64,000 nt of DNA from the NCBI GenBank assembly GCA_905221605.1, contig CAJNDS010002135.1:1392001-1456000 (forward strand). Reading direction: 5' to 3'. Source of the DNA: Symbiodinium natans. Lineage: Eukaryota > Sar > Dinophyceae > Suessiales > Symbiodiniaceae. Shown here piece after piece: positions 47,219-60,462 of this stretch; position 1 is the first letter of the stretch, and every line of letters starts with the position of its first letter. The position numbers and the translations under genes are program-made. The notes beneath the pieces were generated by a model, which saw only the letters and a program-made list of their open reading frames with translations, did not search any database and was not told where the DNA came from.

Positions 47219-48468
47219 ATGCCCGACATGTCCGACCGACAGGAGGATGTCTTGAGTGATCTGGAAGAAGAGGCAGCATCACTCAACCGCAGCGAAGACA
47301 GCAGGTGCGCCAGGAACGAGCTCAATGATGCAGCCATCCAGAAGTATAGCAAGGTACACGAGGACGAGTTCGAGGAGCTGTGGTTGCCGGGCGGCGTGGC
47401 AGAAGAGATGCGCCAGTGTTGGCAGGCCTTCCTCGCAAAGTACGCCGCCGCCGAGCTCGCAGGCCTGGCCATCTACGACGCCATCTTTGAGGATGCCCCG
47501 AACTTGCGGTCGATGTTCAAGTCTCCGAGAACAGTCTTTGCGCTGACCTTCACCAACTTTCTGAGCAACATCCTTTCCATGACCAGCAATCCCTCTACTC
47601 TGAGGTCTTCCGTGGAGACACTCGGACTGCAGCACCTGGATCGCGAAGTGACTCCAGCGCGGCTGGCAGTCTTCTCAGGGGCCGTCTTGACCAGCATGGA
47701 TGCTGAGCTGGGCCATGAATTCACCCCTGACGCTCGTGCGGGGATTGTCGCGATGCTGAACTACATCGGTGGTGCCATGGTGTACTGCCGAAGGGAGTTT
47801 GGCACACGGGTCAAGATCATCCAGCGCAGCTGGAAAATTGCCACCCACCACCAGACCGAGGTGCCCTCGGAATCGGAAGACATCGAGCAAGAGCCGATGT
47901 CATCCTCGGAGCAGCAGCAAACAGAGGGGAAAGAGGACGCAGAGGCGTCCAGCGAGAAGAGGAAAGCTAAGGACAAGTCGGATGACACAGCACGCCTGGA
48001 GGTGAAGGTTCCCACCACCTTCCACGAGATGTTTCTCTTCAATGTGGCGGTCATGGGTTGCGCCGACTGCAAGTGGATGCACATACTCCTCGAACGCTTC
48101 GATGCCATGGCGACGAATGTGGCCAGCACCACACGGCTGCAAGAGGAGTGTGATGTGCTTTCTCTGCGCCTCGCAAAATACAACGGCCAGGTCGTCCTTC
48201 CGCAGTTCAAGGCAGTAATGTTGGCTTCATTGAGGTCCATGGTTCCCAAAGATTGGGATATGGACCATGAGGTCGCGTGGACTTGGTTTTGGGAGAACAT
48301 GGAGAAGCTGCTCAAGAAGATGATGGGCATGCCACAAGCATACAACAAAGTGCTCAAGAACTTGCTGAGCAACCTGGACGAGGCCAGCGAACGCAGACGC
48401 GTTGAGAACACTCACCCACACACACACACACACACACACACGCTCACATTCACTTTGACTCTCACACC

Positions 48469-48510
<42 letters not shown>

Positions 48511-48809
48511 CGGGAACGCTTGTCAGCCGGATTTGTTCACCTTCTTTTGTCAACGTGAGGGTCAATTGCTCATGATGTACATCTGATTTTGGGTTAGGTA
48601 TCACAAAACCAATGACCAAGCACAGCTTCTCAAACAGACCACAACTTCTGTGATAGCATGCAGGTACTCATCCGTGCGTCCCCGAATGTATCCACTGATT
48701 TGCCATAGCTTCGCTGGACATCGTTGGACTGACTAGGCAAATCGGCTCCAGCGCGCACGCACACGCACGCACGCACACGCACGCACGCACGTACACGCAC
48801 GCACACACC

Positions 48810-48846
<37 letters not shown>

Positions 48847-51165
48847 GGAGACACGGACACAGACAGTTCACGGAACGAGCGCAAACCGAGTTCAGAAACC
48901 CGTGCGGAAATTCGGCCAAAACATAGTCAGCTAAATTAAGGAAGACACCCATGTACTCGGATGCAGTTGGCTCACTGTATAGGGCATCGAGTCCAGTTTT
49001 GTTTTTTTCCGCTCGTTTGTTCGACTTTGCTTTCTGAATGCTGCCGTCCGTGTCCCGAGGCCAGCATCAGCCGGACGCGGCAAGTGGTCTTTGAACGCTT
49101 CTTTGAGCTTGCGCCAGATGCCGAGAACTTCATGAAGCAATCGTCGACCAGGATGTACTACATTGCGGACAAGGTCATGGAGATGACAATTGACATCTAC
49201 GATAACCCACAGAAGCTAGTAGACGATATCTCAGGTCTTGGCTTGCGCCACGTGGGGTACGGTGTGCCCTCCGAGTACTTTCCGCCCATGGTCCAAGCTT
49301 ATTGCGAGGCGATCGACAACCTTAGTCCTAGGTCATCGGCAGCCTTCCGATGGTCGCTGACACTGATCACTAAGATTCTGACCCGCGTCATCCTCGAAGG
49401 GTCCACGGTCGTGATGAGGGCGATCAACACCAATCAGGAGTCTGCCGTTCGGCAAGCCGTGGCAGTGGCTCCACGTGGAAAGCGGGCCATGAGCGTGTTG
49501 AGCATCTCTGTGGGTACCCAGACGATCTCGCCTTTGTACTGGGCCATCGACAGTGGTAGGCTCAACTGCGCAAAGGCCATCATTGAGGATTTGCTGACGA
49601 TCCGAGCCGACCGTGACGTGTACTACTACGGATGTGAAGCCTTGTTCACCCGCCATCCTGAGATTGTACAGAAGATGTGCGTGAGTGCTCCGAGTCTGCT
49701 GATTGCTCTCTTGGAAGGTTTGGTTTGGCGCTCGAGGATCACCAAGGATGGCAGCCGCCGCGTGAACCTCTACATCAAGCACCTGGTGCAGGACAGCAAG
49801 GGAGCCTTCAGCCCTACACTCCACTGGCTTGTGCGGTACAAAGACCCGAAGATCATGAGCCATCTCGTCGTGGCCTTGACGACGGACCTGATTTGGAGCC
49901 GGTTCGCCGCGTTCCAGTTCCTCCGGAACAAGTTCTGGTTCCTCCTCACGCTTGGCATCTTCTTCGTGAGCCAGTCCATCCTGAAAGAGCAGACCGGTGT
50001 CGAAGAAGTGTTCGAGGCAAACGTGGCGCGCTTTGTGCTGCGCCTGTGGCTGTACCTCGCGGGCATGTGTGGCCTGTACAGCGTGGTCAAGAATGTCGCC
50101 TCTGAATACTCCTGCGGCCAAGTGATCAGGACCTCCACCATTCGGACCATTCACATCCCAAGATCCATGACCGATGCCAAGCAGATCGGTCGGCTCGCCC
50201 TGGTTTGGGTGTTGATGGCAATGCTCGCCTTTGAGCCCATCCTCCGCTGCGCTTCCACGATGGACAGTCAGAACCAGTACTTGCTCTTCACTTCGCGCTG
50301 CGGAGTGGAGGAGGAGATCCGGATCTACTCGATGTTCTCCGCCATTGGTATGGTACTGTTCTGGCTGCTCTTGACCGATTGCACAGTCTTCTCCATGCGG
50401 CTGTCAGCATTCATGCTGGTTTGTGGCTGGGTCGCTGCGGAGGTGTGCCTCTTCCTCCTTGCGCTGCTGTTCCTCATCCTGACCTTCTCCACTGCATTGA
50501 GCTCCTTGCAGCATGACTTGGAGGAGTTTAATGACACCACGACATGGGTCAGCGCGCTGGCGCAAATGGTGCTCGGGATGTTCCCAGCCTCGGACTTCAG
50601 CGCGACCCAGCAAGACTTGCCCATCTTTGTGTGCCTCACCTTCTTCATGGCGTTAGTTAGCATCCTCCTCATGAACCTCCTGATCGCCCAGCTGGTGGAG
50701 TCCTATCGCGCCATGTTCGCCGACATCATCGGCTTCGCTCGGCTCAATCGAGCCAGTGTGGTGGTGTCCGTGCTGGCAGAGGCTCACCCAGCGCGATTCG
50801 CAAGGTTCCTCCGCACGCTGCACTTCGAAGACCGCCTGGAATTCAACGAAGGCGACTCAGGCCCGGCTGGGGGTATACAGATTCAAGAGCCGGCGAATGA
50901 GCACACGGTGACCGAGGACTCTATCCTCCGATACGGCGGCCCCACAGCACCATCCGTCCCGTGGCCAGAGGATGAGCGGAAGGCGGAGGAGAGCGCCGAA
51001 GAGAAGCTGCAGCATGTGGCGAACCGGCTGGGGAGCATGGAGAAGCTGCTGAGCAAGATGGCAAAGAGCCAGGGCATGAATCTCAAGAATGGCTCGCGGT
51101 TGTCAGCAAGCATGATCAGCAAGTCGACGTGCTCCATGTCGACATGCTCAGACCCACACCAATGA
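47219..51165 (+). CDS. Triple-globin / ankyrin-like / six-TM ion channel fusion
   Basis: Exons 47219-48382 and 49060-51165 join in frame to 1089 residues. Globin 1 (about 62-205) has the order of helices E-H with a candidate proximal His139 (GLQHLDREV) and LGHEFTPDARAG, much like neuroglobin. Globin-like 2 (about 265-372) keeps the G-H helices (FKAVMLASLRSMVPK, EVAWTWFWENM) but has no His at the F8 position. Globin-like 3 (about 374-510) has FFELAPDAENF and candidate His452 (GLRHVGYGVP). An ankyrin-like stretch follows (about 543-600, SPLYWAIDSGRLNCAK). An ion-transport domain has TM helices near 680-697, 712-732, 766-783, 810-827 and 840-868, a pore loop near 882-905 and S6 with LLMNLLIAQLVESY. 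A C-terminal coiled coil lies at about 1027-1056. It is probably a membrane cation channel sensing haem ligands or redox; that function is inferred. The first ATG was chosen; a non-coding or short upstream exon cannot be excluded. Confidence 0.88.
48383..49059 (+). other. GC-AG intron of the globin-channel gene
   Basis: The exon edges share CGAGGCCAGC (48379-48388 and 49056-49065). Splicing CGAG|GCCAGC...CCCGAG|GCCAGC gives a GC-AG intron of 677 bp and an in-frame E-A-S-I junction. The intron holds long CA and ACGC microsatellites (48415-48511, 48750-48845). Confidence 0.85.
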
Positions 51166-53242
51166 ATGGCAAGGCGTGCTTTCCACCTCCCTTGCTTTCG
51201 CCTGACAGGGCTGCGAAAGTTTCTTCGCAGGTAGCCAGGTCATTTTGCCGCTTCAGTTTGTGAAGGGCTTTAGAGATGTTGAGCGGCTCGTTGCCACCGC
51301 CCGGCACGTTGGGATGTTCCATAGCCTGTCATACGCTGTTATGTAATTACGTATCTGCAGAACTGGAGGACCTAAACCCTAAACCCTAATCCCGAATCCC
51401 GAATCCCAAATTGCTGTTGTGGGAGTCGATGTCTCCTGCCGGTGCCTTCAGCCGAATTTGTTCCAATGTCGAGCGAGGGGTCGAAATTCTGAGAGAACAG
51501 CTTTAGTACTGGGGGGAAGGGCTTGAGTTCTTGTTCTGCACAGCTGAATTGTCTATGGCGATAGCGGACGCAGAAGCCGACCGCCATAACATCCATGTCC
51601 TCATGTCTGACAAGTCATTTTGACCCTGGCTCAATGTGAAAAACCACGGCCTCGCCAGAGCCCCCGAAGGGAAGTTTTAAGCCGCTTTAGGAAGAAGAAG
51701 GCTCTGAGCCGGGATGTCCCGTTGATTCATGACTGGATCCATGCAACCTTCTCACATGAAGAGGTTTAGGGTTTAGAGTTTAGGGTTTAGGGTTTAGGGT
51801 GATCTAGGAGCAAGGACCATTTCCGGGCTCCTTCCGATCATGTACAGGGCTACCGCCGGATCTGATTTTTGCGGGCCCAACGTGTTGGGGTGATGTAGGC
51901 TTCAGGTGACAAAGGCGTACCATGGGCTGAAGCTGATGGCTCAGCCTTACAGCGAGAGAAGACCATTGTTTTAGTTTTTGCACAAGCTCTATGCTAGGTA
52001 CAGTAGGCCCTTACATGCCATTGTGTGTAGTGCGCAGCATAGTTTACCGACGGACTACCTCCGTTTTTGCTTCTGGGTGCCTCGCGGCCTCGCAGATGGG
52101 AAAGAGTAGGGCGGCCAAGGAACCGTTGCTGCTGTGCAGGGGGGGAAACTGGGAGGAGGTGCGTGGCTAAGCCACAATCTGCCTCTCACGGAGAGTGCCA
52201 TGGCTCTCTGTGAGGGTATGGCTACCTTACTCCTCAGCCCCCAAACCGAGCAAAGGGACGCCCCTGACGCCACCGAAGGTTTTATGGAGCCACTCTGGTC
52301 TTGCTTCGCTTGGATCAAGGCTGTGAGAAGGAGGGTGAAAGTGGTGGTCGAGTTTGGTTTACCGCCCCCCCCCCCCCCGGCCCCCCGGCCCCTACAAAAA
52401 CCATTGATGGTTGCCATTGAAGCCCTCCCCCCTCTACCCCCCAACACCCCTCTGAGTTGTGAAGCAGTCTGGCGATAAGGATATGGCTTTTGGAATGATC
52501 CAAACGAGGCAAGCATGTGTGAGCGAACAAAGAGGCCAGCACCCAGTCCTGACTGAAAAAGCAGGGCTGCACTCGGGCCTTTGAGGCTTGCAGGAGTGGC
52601 AGCTGCCTGATCAGTGGAGCCGATGCGTTACAAAGGCGGCCGCGGGGCCCTCATGTTCCTGCGCCTGGGCGAAGACAAGGCCCAAGGCAACGGGCGCCAC
52701 TTTCAGCATGCAGTCGCCGGCCCGGCGAGTTTCTACCTCTGCGAATTGTGGCAGAAGTGTAGCAAGACTGCTTAGATGACTAGTTCTGCGGAGTTGCGCT
52801 TCGGCGTATGCAGTGCGCGTGCAAAAGTGAGTAGGGCCTTTTTGCAGGTGCTGAAGCCTCTGTTGGGATTGATTATAGCCCAAGTAGACTGCTGGACTGC
52901 TGTCAAGTCGGGAGCTCAAACCCCAAACCCTGGCCAGCCGGGTCGTGTGCACCTGCACAGCTCAAGCGAAAAGGTCGAGCTCGGTTTCAGGGCCCTTTCG
53001 TTGCATATTCACGAAACACTTCACGCAATCTCTCCTCATCACGGTGCGCTTTTTCCAACAAGACGCTTCTTTCTCCCTCTGCCATCCTTTCGAAGTCAAC
53101 ATCGGGGGTGGTGGGTGGGTATGCATGTGTGGGTAGGTGGGTGCCTGGGTGTGTAGATGTGTGTGGATGGATGATATTATGCATGGGTGGGTGTATGAGC
53201 GGATGGAATATATACGCGTACGTATCAATCCACGCCCAATTC
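51166..53242. other. 3' flank of the channel gene, no gene recognised
   Basis: Short telomere tracts occur at 51371-51390 and 51762-51800. ORFs at 52055-52958 overlap on both strands and have no known motif. GT-rich simple sequence (GGGTGGGTATGC) leads into the assembly gap. Confidence 0.5.
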
Positions 53243-53342
53243 NNNNNNNNNNNNNNNNNNNNNNNNNNNNNNNNNNNNNNNNNNNNNNNNNNNNNNNNNN
53301 NNNNNNNNNNNNNNNNNNNNNNNNNNNNNNNNNNNNNNNNNN
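53243..53342. other. Assembly gap of 100 N
   Basis: Exactly 100 N, probably a placeholder for unknown length. Sequence changes from GT-rich simple DNA to TTTAGGG-type DNA across it. Confidence 0.98.
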
Positions 53343-54904
53343 GGGGTTTAGGGGTTTAAGGGTTTAGGGGTTTAAGGGTCTAAGGGCTTAGGAGCCACAC
53401 AGTCCGCCCACCTAATCGCTCGCGCGCCCGGGGTCCCACCGGTTTCTGAGCCAAGTCGGTTTAGGGTTTCGGGTTCGGGCCTTACGGTTTAGGGTTCGGG
53501 TTTACGGTTTAGGGTTGAGGGTTGAGGGTTTAGGGCATATAGGGCTTATAGGGCTTAGGACTTAGGGCTTAGGGTTTAGGGTTTAGGGTTTCGGGTCAAG
53601 GAATCCCCCGGCCCCAAGACATGTTTCTTTAGCCATAAAGTCCTACATCGCCACTGCAGAAAGCTGGTGTTAGCGCACGGAAAGATGCGCTTGCTTGCTG
53701 CCTTTGAAAACGACTCTTTGGCCTACGCGCTTATATACAAACCCCAAAATGCACCCTTAAAAAAATAGTTTACTTCGAGAATCCCCGTCCTGCAGGCAAA
53801 GAATATGCGAGCTCACGCTGGGGTTGGGCACGCTTGGGGATTCTCCGGGGATGCTACACCCTAAGCCCTAAACCCCAAACAGTCAGAGGTTTAGGGTTTA
53901 GGGTTTAGGGTTTAGGGTTTAGGGTTTAGGGTTTAGGGTTTAGGGGTTGGGCACTCCAGGCATTGTGTGGGGACACTCTTGGGGTTGGGCACCTCTGGGG
54001 TTGGGCATTCCTGGGGTGTGGCACCCCAACAACGCGGTTTAGGGTCCAGGGTTTAGGGCCGGTATGTTGGAGATGGGCTGCACCTTTTCCACCCAAACAA
54101 ACCTAAACCGTAAACCCTAAACCCTAAACTCTAAACCCTAAACCCTAAAAGAAGAATACCCATACACCCTACAAACCCTAAACCCACCCCCACGCAGGGG
54201 CGCCTGGAGCATGGCCCGGGCCAGGCCCAACCTGGCGAATCCATGGGGGAGACTTTGGGCGAACGTTTAAGGGGCTTAAGGGGGGTTTAGGGTTTAGGGT
54301 TTGGGGTTTAGGGTTAGAAGGTTTAGGGTTCAGGTTCTGAAGAACGGTTGCCCCTTTATCTGTGTCCCTTATACCTTACTATAGCCCCTAGATACCCTAA
54401 CAAGAACCCCCTACAAAACAGAAACCCCACTTAAAGAGACCACCAACCAATATAAGGTTAGGATTGAAGGTTTAAAGTTTAGGGTTTAGGTATTGTTTAG
54501 GGTATTCGGCTAAAGGTCGGGTTCCGCCTCGACATAGGGGCTCGCAAGCCTCAGTTGAAGGCTACCCTTTGACAGACAGTAGTCGTGCTACGTGCCAATT
54601 GTGGTCTTGTTTCACATAGGAACCCTATAAACCCAACAAACCCTATATAAACCCTATAAGAATGCTTGGCTGAAAGGTCGTCTTCCTTATCAAGTCCTTC
54701 TGCAACTATACCGTGTGCTTAAGAAATCCCCCAAAAAACACAGCACGATAATCCCTAAGAGGGGGTTTACGAAGTTAATTGACCCCGAATATAGTCTCCA
54801 AATGGGCGCATTCCCATAGAATATGGATCCCAATAAGGTACTCGGAATTTCGGAAACCACCCAGATTACCCTTAATTCCAAGGAAGAATACTCTCCTTTT
54901 TTAT

Positions 54905-55004
54905 GGCCTAAACCCTAAACCCTAAACCCTAAACCCTAAACCCTAAACCCTAAACCCTAAACCCTAAACCCTAAACCCTAAACCCTAAACCCTAAACCCT
55001 AAAC
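54905..55004. repeat. CCCTAAA telomere-type tract
   Basis: About 14 perfect CCCTAAA units, flanked by unrelated sequence on both sides, so it is interstitial. Confidence 0.9.
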
Positions 55005-55339
55005 CAAGACCTGCATAGGGCGCAGGGCCCTACGTTCTGGACGCAAAACCTTAAGCTGCACCGTCTTGGGTTCAGGGCTACTCAGGTCCGACCATTCTGA
55101 AAAAATCGTCGTTTCTTCGTATTGGAGTTTTACAGCTTGTTAGGGGCCCGTGCTCAACCCTAAACCGAAGCCCCAAACCCTAAACCACAAACCCTTAGTT
55201 CCAAAATCTGAAACCAAGCCGGCAGAGCTTCATGCGCCAGCCGCCGCTGAGCATCCGGATGGGCTGTTGCAACCTGCGCAAAGTCTGGCCTACACCCTAC
55301 CCACTGCAAGCCTAGGCCTACAATCCAATGATGATGGCC

Positions 55340-55441
55340 ATAATCTATTATTTGCTCAACCCCAAAAGAATAAAGAAACATATTCCTTATATTACCCTTA
55401 ATAGGGAATATCATTTTTATTTTCCGGGGTTCTTAAGCAAC
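55340..55441. mobile_element. CTATTTGC-family element
   Basis: It starts near CTATTATTTGCTCAACCCC and ends CCGGGGTTCTTAAGCAAC, with the ATTCCTTATATTACCCTTAATAGGGAAT centre typical of the family. Confidence 0.52.
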
Positions 55442-56916
55442 TGGTGGTAATAACACTAACTAAACGTAGGGATGGGTGCAGGGGCAACTTGGAAGCGGCC
55501 AACATATGCAAAGGCAAAGGCCCAAAAAACAGATCCAAAGTGAGGTATATACAGGCTCAGGGTTATGCAAGGATTTTAGATCCCTAATCCCGAAACCCTT
55601 ATACCCAAGAACTCCTGCTGGAGAACGAGCAACTCCTATTGGAGAACGAGCAATTGCGCTGACTTGCCATGTTCAGGCAGTTGGAAGAGGGCGTCATAAA
55701 CGCCGGGCCATCCTGGCGTTTATGTCCTGCTTGCGATGTTCGATAGAGTCTTCTACAGACATGCCATGGGGTATGATCAGACCGATCATTCCGATCTTTT
55801 GGTCGTCGCCCCCTCCATACAGTCTGATGACCAGGCATTCGGACCAGGCGGCAAGCCAATGATGTCCCTCTACTTCGAGGGTCCAGGCCTTCTGCTGAAG
55901 CCCTTCGGAGCCGCCGTAGGCATCACCAGGAAATTGACCGCGGTGTGTGAATACGAATACGAGTGGTATACATCCGCGTCTATATCTATACTGATAATAT
56001 GTCATGTGGCAAGTTAGCCATCTTTTTGAGAGCTTGATTGTACTTTGTACTTGCTGTGCACAGGCAAACACACCAGCCTTTGGAAAACTAGTGCCTCTGC
56101 ACGAAGTACCTGAACCCTAAACCTAAACCCTAAAAGCCCAGCTGCAATTCAACTCAAAAGTCAGAGCTTAGCGAGAGGCTAAGAAAAGTAAGCTCCCCAT
56201 GTAGCCTCCCTGCAGTAACCCTAAACCCTAAACCCTAAACCCTAAACCCTAAACCCTAAACCCTAAACCCTAAACCCTAAACCCGGGCATGTTGATAGCC
56301 ACTACTTCGGCTGGGCATTAGGGTTGGAGGTAGTATAGCGTGCAGTGTTTACTACGAAATCCTTAAGAACCCTTGAAACTTCCTTAGAAGGGGTTCTGAA
56401 TCAAATCGTAGTTTAGGATCTCTCTTCAGCCCCGGTACCTCCCAAAGAGTCGACCCCATGAGCGTTGAGGCGTTCGCTGCATTACCGCTTCTCTCGAGGC
56501 TGAACCCAGAGAAGCTCTGGAAGACTCTCTAGAAGCCCCTGAGGTTGCTTGCTAACTGTTGGGGAGGGGATGGAATGTTAGGGTTAGGGGAGCGGGGGGT
56601 TTAGGGTTTAGGGTTTAGGGTTTAGGGTTTAGGGTTTAAAGCCCCTTAAACCCTAAACCCCTAAAGCCCCAAAGCGAGGGTCACTCTTGGCGAACCAAAC
56701 CTATAGATCATAGATGCCTAAACCCCTAAACCCTAAACCCTAAACCCCAAACCCTAAACCCTAAACTCTAAACCCTAAACCCTAAACCCTTATGATAAAA
56801 GGCGAGAAAAGCTGACGCGCGCGAGCACGCGAGCCTGGCACCCTGGGCAAAGCCCAGCGCGGAAAGCTGGGCGACGACCTGGCACACACGGTCTCGGGTT
56901 CTAGGGCTAAGGATTT

Positions 56917-57032
56917 CCTGGTAGCCCAGTAACCATATTGTAATAAGGGCACTCTTTTTTGGGGTTGGTTACTTTATAAGGGACTCTTAAACCAGAAAAA
57001 GGAGACCGGGTGGGTACCACTGGGCTACCAAG
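56917..57032. mobile_element. CTTGG-type element near the right telomere-rich region
   Basis: It starts CCTGGTAGCCCAGTAACC and ends CACTGGGCTACCAAG. The flanks repeat ATTT (56913-56916 and 57033-57036). The interior has the family signature including AAGGGCAC and TTGGTTACTT. Whether coding DNA flanks it is unclear. Confidence 0.72.
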
Positions 57033-59672
57033 ATTTGGGGGTTTCCGACAAAAAGGTTACCCTTTTGGGGGTTCCTATACTAAGGATTATAATACCATTT
57101 TGGTACCCGCTATTTTTGGACATGCCAATTTACCTAGTCTAAGCCCTATAAGCTCTAAACCCGAAACACTGAAGACGCTAAATACCTACACACCAGTAAA
57201 GAACCCCATAGGGAATACGAGCTAACTCTGATCCTATAAACCGTCAACCAACCCGAAATAAACCCTTCCAACCCTTCCTTAAAGAGCCTTGTAAGCCCTA
57301 ATTCCCTAAGCTTTATTAAGTTGTTTCAAAAAAACTTAATAAACCCGTATGAACCCTTCATGAGACCCTGAAATAAACCCGAGAAAACGCTGTGAACAAA
57401 CCCTTTTTAAGCCCTAAACCCTACTATAAATCCGAAACCCTAAACCCCAAACCCTAAACCCTGAGCCTGCCTCGGCCTCCGAGATCTGTATCATGCGGAT
57501 CACCGGGTCGGCCATCAGGAACCTAAGGGCTCTGCGTTAGGGTTTAAGGGTTGGAGTTTAGGGTCTAGGGTTTAGGGCTTAGGGCTGACCAAACCCCAAA
57601 CCTAAAGCACGAAAACCTTGACTAAACAGCCTAAAAAGTGCAACCTCAACACCCATAAGAAGCCTAGAAGCCCCGAGAAAACCAGACAGACAGCCCAAAA
57701 GCATAACCCTAAACACAAAGCGGCGGCCATAAACCCTGCCCTAAACCCTAAACCTTAAACAACCCTAAACCCTAAACCCGAAAAAATCGAAGGGGGCTCG
57801 AGGAGGTTTAAGGGTTAAGGGGTTAGATAATAGTTTAGAGTTGAGGACTGAGAGTTAGATGGTGTCGGGTTTAGGGCGTAGGTTGTTGATGGAAAGCTCT
57901 CCTACAAAATTCTTACAGCCTTACGGTATTTTGCAATGACGCGAGGTCTTGAGCTCTAGGGCAAGGTTCATGGTAGCACAGATGCGAAGGTAGCAAGCCA
58001 CAAAAAACACAGCAACTGGAGGTTCGTGGGGCAAACGACCCTAAGCCCGAACTGAAACCTATCCCTGGTAGGACCTTTGACGAGGCGTCTGTGCCATGAA
58101 CCCTTCACCCGAGACCCCAGGCCATAACCCGCAACCCCTAAAGCCCCAAAGGCCAACAGCCAGAAACCCTCAAAGGATTTAGGGTTTAGGGTTCAGGCGG
58201 CAGTACCTTCCTCAAAGCCCGGGGCATAGGTTTGCTGTCAATACACACTGAAAGCAAGCGCAAACTGCTGCCCCATCCAGTGCATCATCGTAGCCCTAAA
58301 CCCTAAACCCCAAACCCTGAAAACAAGGAATAAGGGCATATGCATCATCTACGATTTGGCTTTTCGTTTCGTCGTCCTCGAGTGGCCAGTGCACTCAGAA
58401 ACCCTACAAACCCTACAAACCCTGTAAATAAAAATAAACCATCAGCCCACAAACCCTATAAGCCCTGTCATCCCAATACCACCCAAAAAACACACGATCA
58501 ATAGACCGCATTACCCCTACAAGCTCTATAAACTCTATCTAGACCCAAAAACAGGGTACCCTTCTTGCTTGAATGGGCCTTATAAGGAAACCTAAACCCT
58601 GAAAACAAGGAATAAGGGCATACCCTGGGCCCTAGCGATCATTCTTCCTTAATGGGAATATAGGGAATATTGTATATTCTTTTGCGGTTCTTTAGCAAAT
58701 AGTAAACCCAGGAGTCCCATGAATGGCAGCTCCGGAACTCAACCGGCGTTTGGTCGCAGTCCGGGGCGCGCTCGCCGACCTTTGAGAACTTGGGGGTTGT
58801 CAGGGGCTTGTGGTGACTACTTTGCGGCTACTGTGGCGAAAGAAAGAAGGAAAGAAAGAAAGAAAGCAAGACCGAAAGAAAGACAGAAAGAAAGCAATCA
58901 AGAAGGAAAGAATGAAAAGAAAGGAAGAAAGAAAGGAAGAAAGAAAGATAGAAAGAAAGATAGAAAGAACGAAAGTGAGCGACAGAGATGGAGAGAGCCA
59001 AGAGCCTGAGGCCTGCACCCCCTCGCTTTTGCGCCTTACATACCCCCCTCCCTAACTAGCATGATACTGCTTTTTAAGCCGAAGATTGAGAGTGCTATTG
59101 TCTTTTGGTAGGCCAGTAACCATCTATGACAACAAGGGCACCCTTTTCGGTGTGTGTTTACTTTCAGAAAGGACCCCAAAACCTCAAGACTTGAGCGTTT
59201 ATGGTCCTAAACCCTCAACCCTAAACCCAAAACGCCCTAAACGCCCTAAGCCCCGAACCCTGAAGACTGCCTGCCGGGCCCCTCTAAGGCGGAAGCGCCG
59301 TGCTCAACGAGGGCTGTGCGCAACTCGGATGCCTTATTGGAAGTTGGTTTCGGGAATTTGGGGGAGGGGTTGTGGGGAAGTCTGAAAAACCCTAAGCCCT
59401 CGACCCTACTTCCTGAACCCTGTAAGGAAATTTGCTGTTCGTTGGCCTAAAACCAAAATAAGAAAACCCCAAAAGACACAAAAGAGCCCCAAAACACCCT
59501 TAACAACCCTCAAAGCCCCAAAAGCCCTAAAACCCCTAAGAGCTCAGGGGACTCCAAACGCGAGGCGCGCGCTGGAGGGAAGCCCGAGACCCGACGGTCG
59601 TGGATGGCACGGAGGAGCGTGCCTTGGCAGATGTACGGTGCATGATATCAGATTCTCCAGGGGAGGGGGGGG
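57033..59672. other. Decayed telomere-type DNA and small elements, no firm gene
   Basis: Scattered CCCTAAA-like words, few long tracts. A minus-strand island at about 57478-57536 reads FLMADPVIRMIQISEAE after an AG acceptor and may be an exon. 58840-58975 is a GAAA-type microsatellite. 58552-58700 contains a CTATTTGC-family remnant, and 59107-59170 a partial CTTGG-type element. Confidence 0.45.
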
Positions 59673-60462
59673 ACCATATATATATATATATGAGCCCGGA
59701 ACCTTTAGGGTTTATTTAGCATAGAGTTTTTCTTTTCGCTTTAAATACGGAATATAAACAATTTAGTATGTAAGTGTATATTTATACTTTTGTAGGAACC
59801 ATAAGTTCTACTTGAGAGTCAACTTCGCCTTGTGTCTGTGGATACCATTACTGTTGATGCTTGTGTTTTAGACAAGTCGCACATCTAACTTATTTATCCG
59901 TTTGGATGCAACAAAACGATCAACCCTCCACACCGGTGTTGCATATCTTAAATGCACTTGTTTTCTGCAGCTTTCTTTGTTTTCATCTGCGGCTTGTTCA
60001 CTTATTAGTGTTTGTGATCTTTATAATGCTGATGCGATGGCAATAGTATGCTTACTGGTGTTCCTAGCATTGGAAGCACAACTAACATTATGAACATATT
60101 ATGACTTATGTGAGTACTATTGGTAATGTTCGCAATATAAGTACTAGTCCTAGCGCGAGCTGTCAATATAAGCAAAAAGCATGGCGTGTTGTGCGGAACA
60201 TTCGAAGTCGAGGATTACTTGTGCTAAGCATAAGTTTGACACATCTTATGCTCCCAATTTGACAGTTCGTGACTTCAATATCACCAAGTAACATTGCAGT
60301 GTGTTGGCAGGATTGCTAATTAACACTAACATCACGACAATCCTAATCATCCTAATCTTGCTGGTAGTGCATATGTCTTTTGACAAGTCTACTACGAAAC
60401 TGCACTATCTGTCAGATTAGCCATATGACTAGTGCGAGTACTATTAATGTTCCACACTCTTT

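Larger units (their letters stand above)
53343..56916. other. Telomere-type repeats with isolated exon-like islands
   Basis: Tracts lie at 53886-53945, 54905-55004, 56217-56284 and 56598-56640. Protein-like islands: plus 55606-55664, reading QELLLENEQLL and ENEQLR then stop, a leucine-zipper-like tail; plus about 56458-56526, reading MSVEAFAALPLLSRLNPEKL, like the start of a cyclic-nucleotide-binding domain. One open stretch at 55694-56071 reads well on both strands, so I cannot assign it. None is joined into a gene. Confidence 0.4.

Noticed and set aside
49333-50154. 273-codon minus-strand ORF
   Set aside because: Antisense shadow of the channel exon 49060-51165; its composition follows from the real frame.
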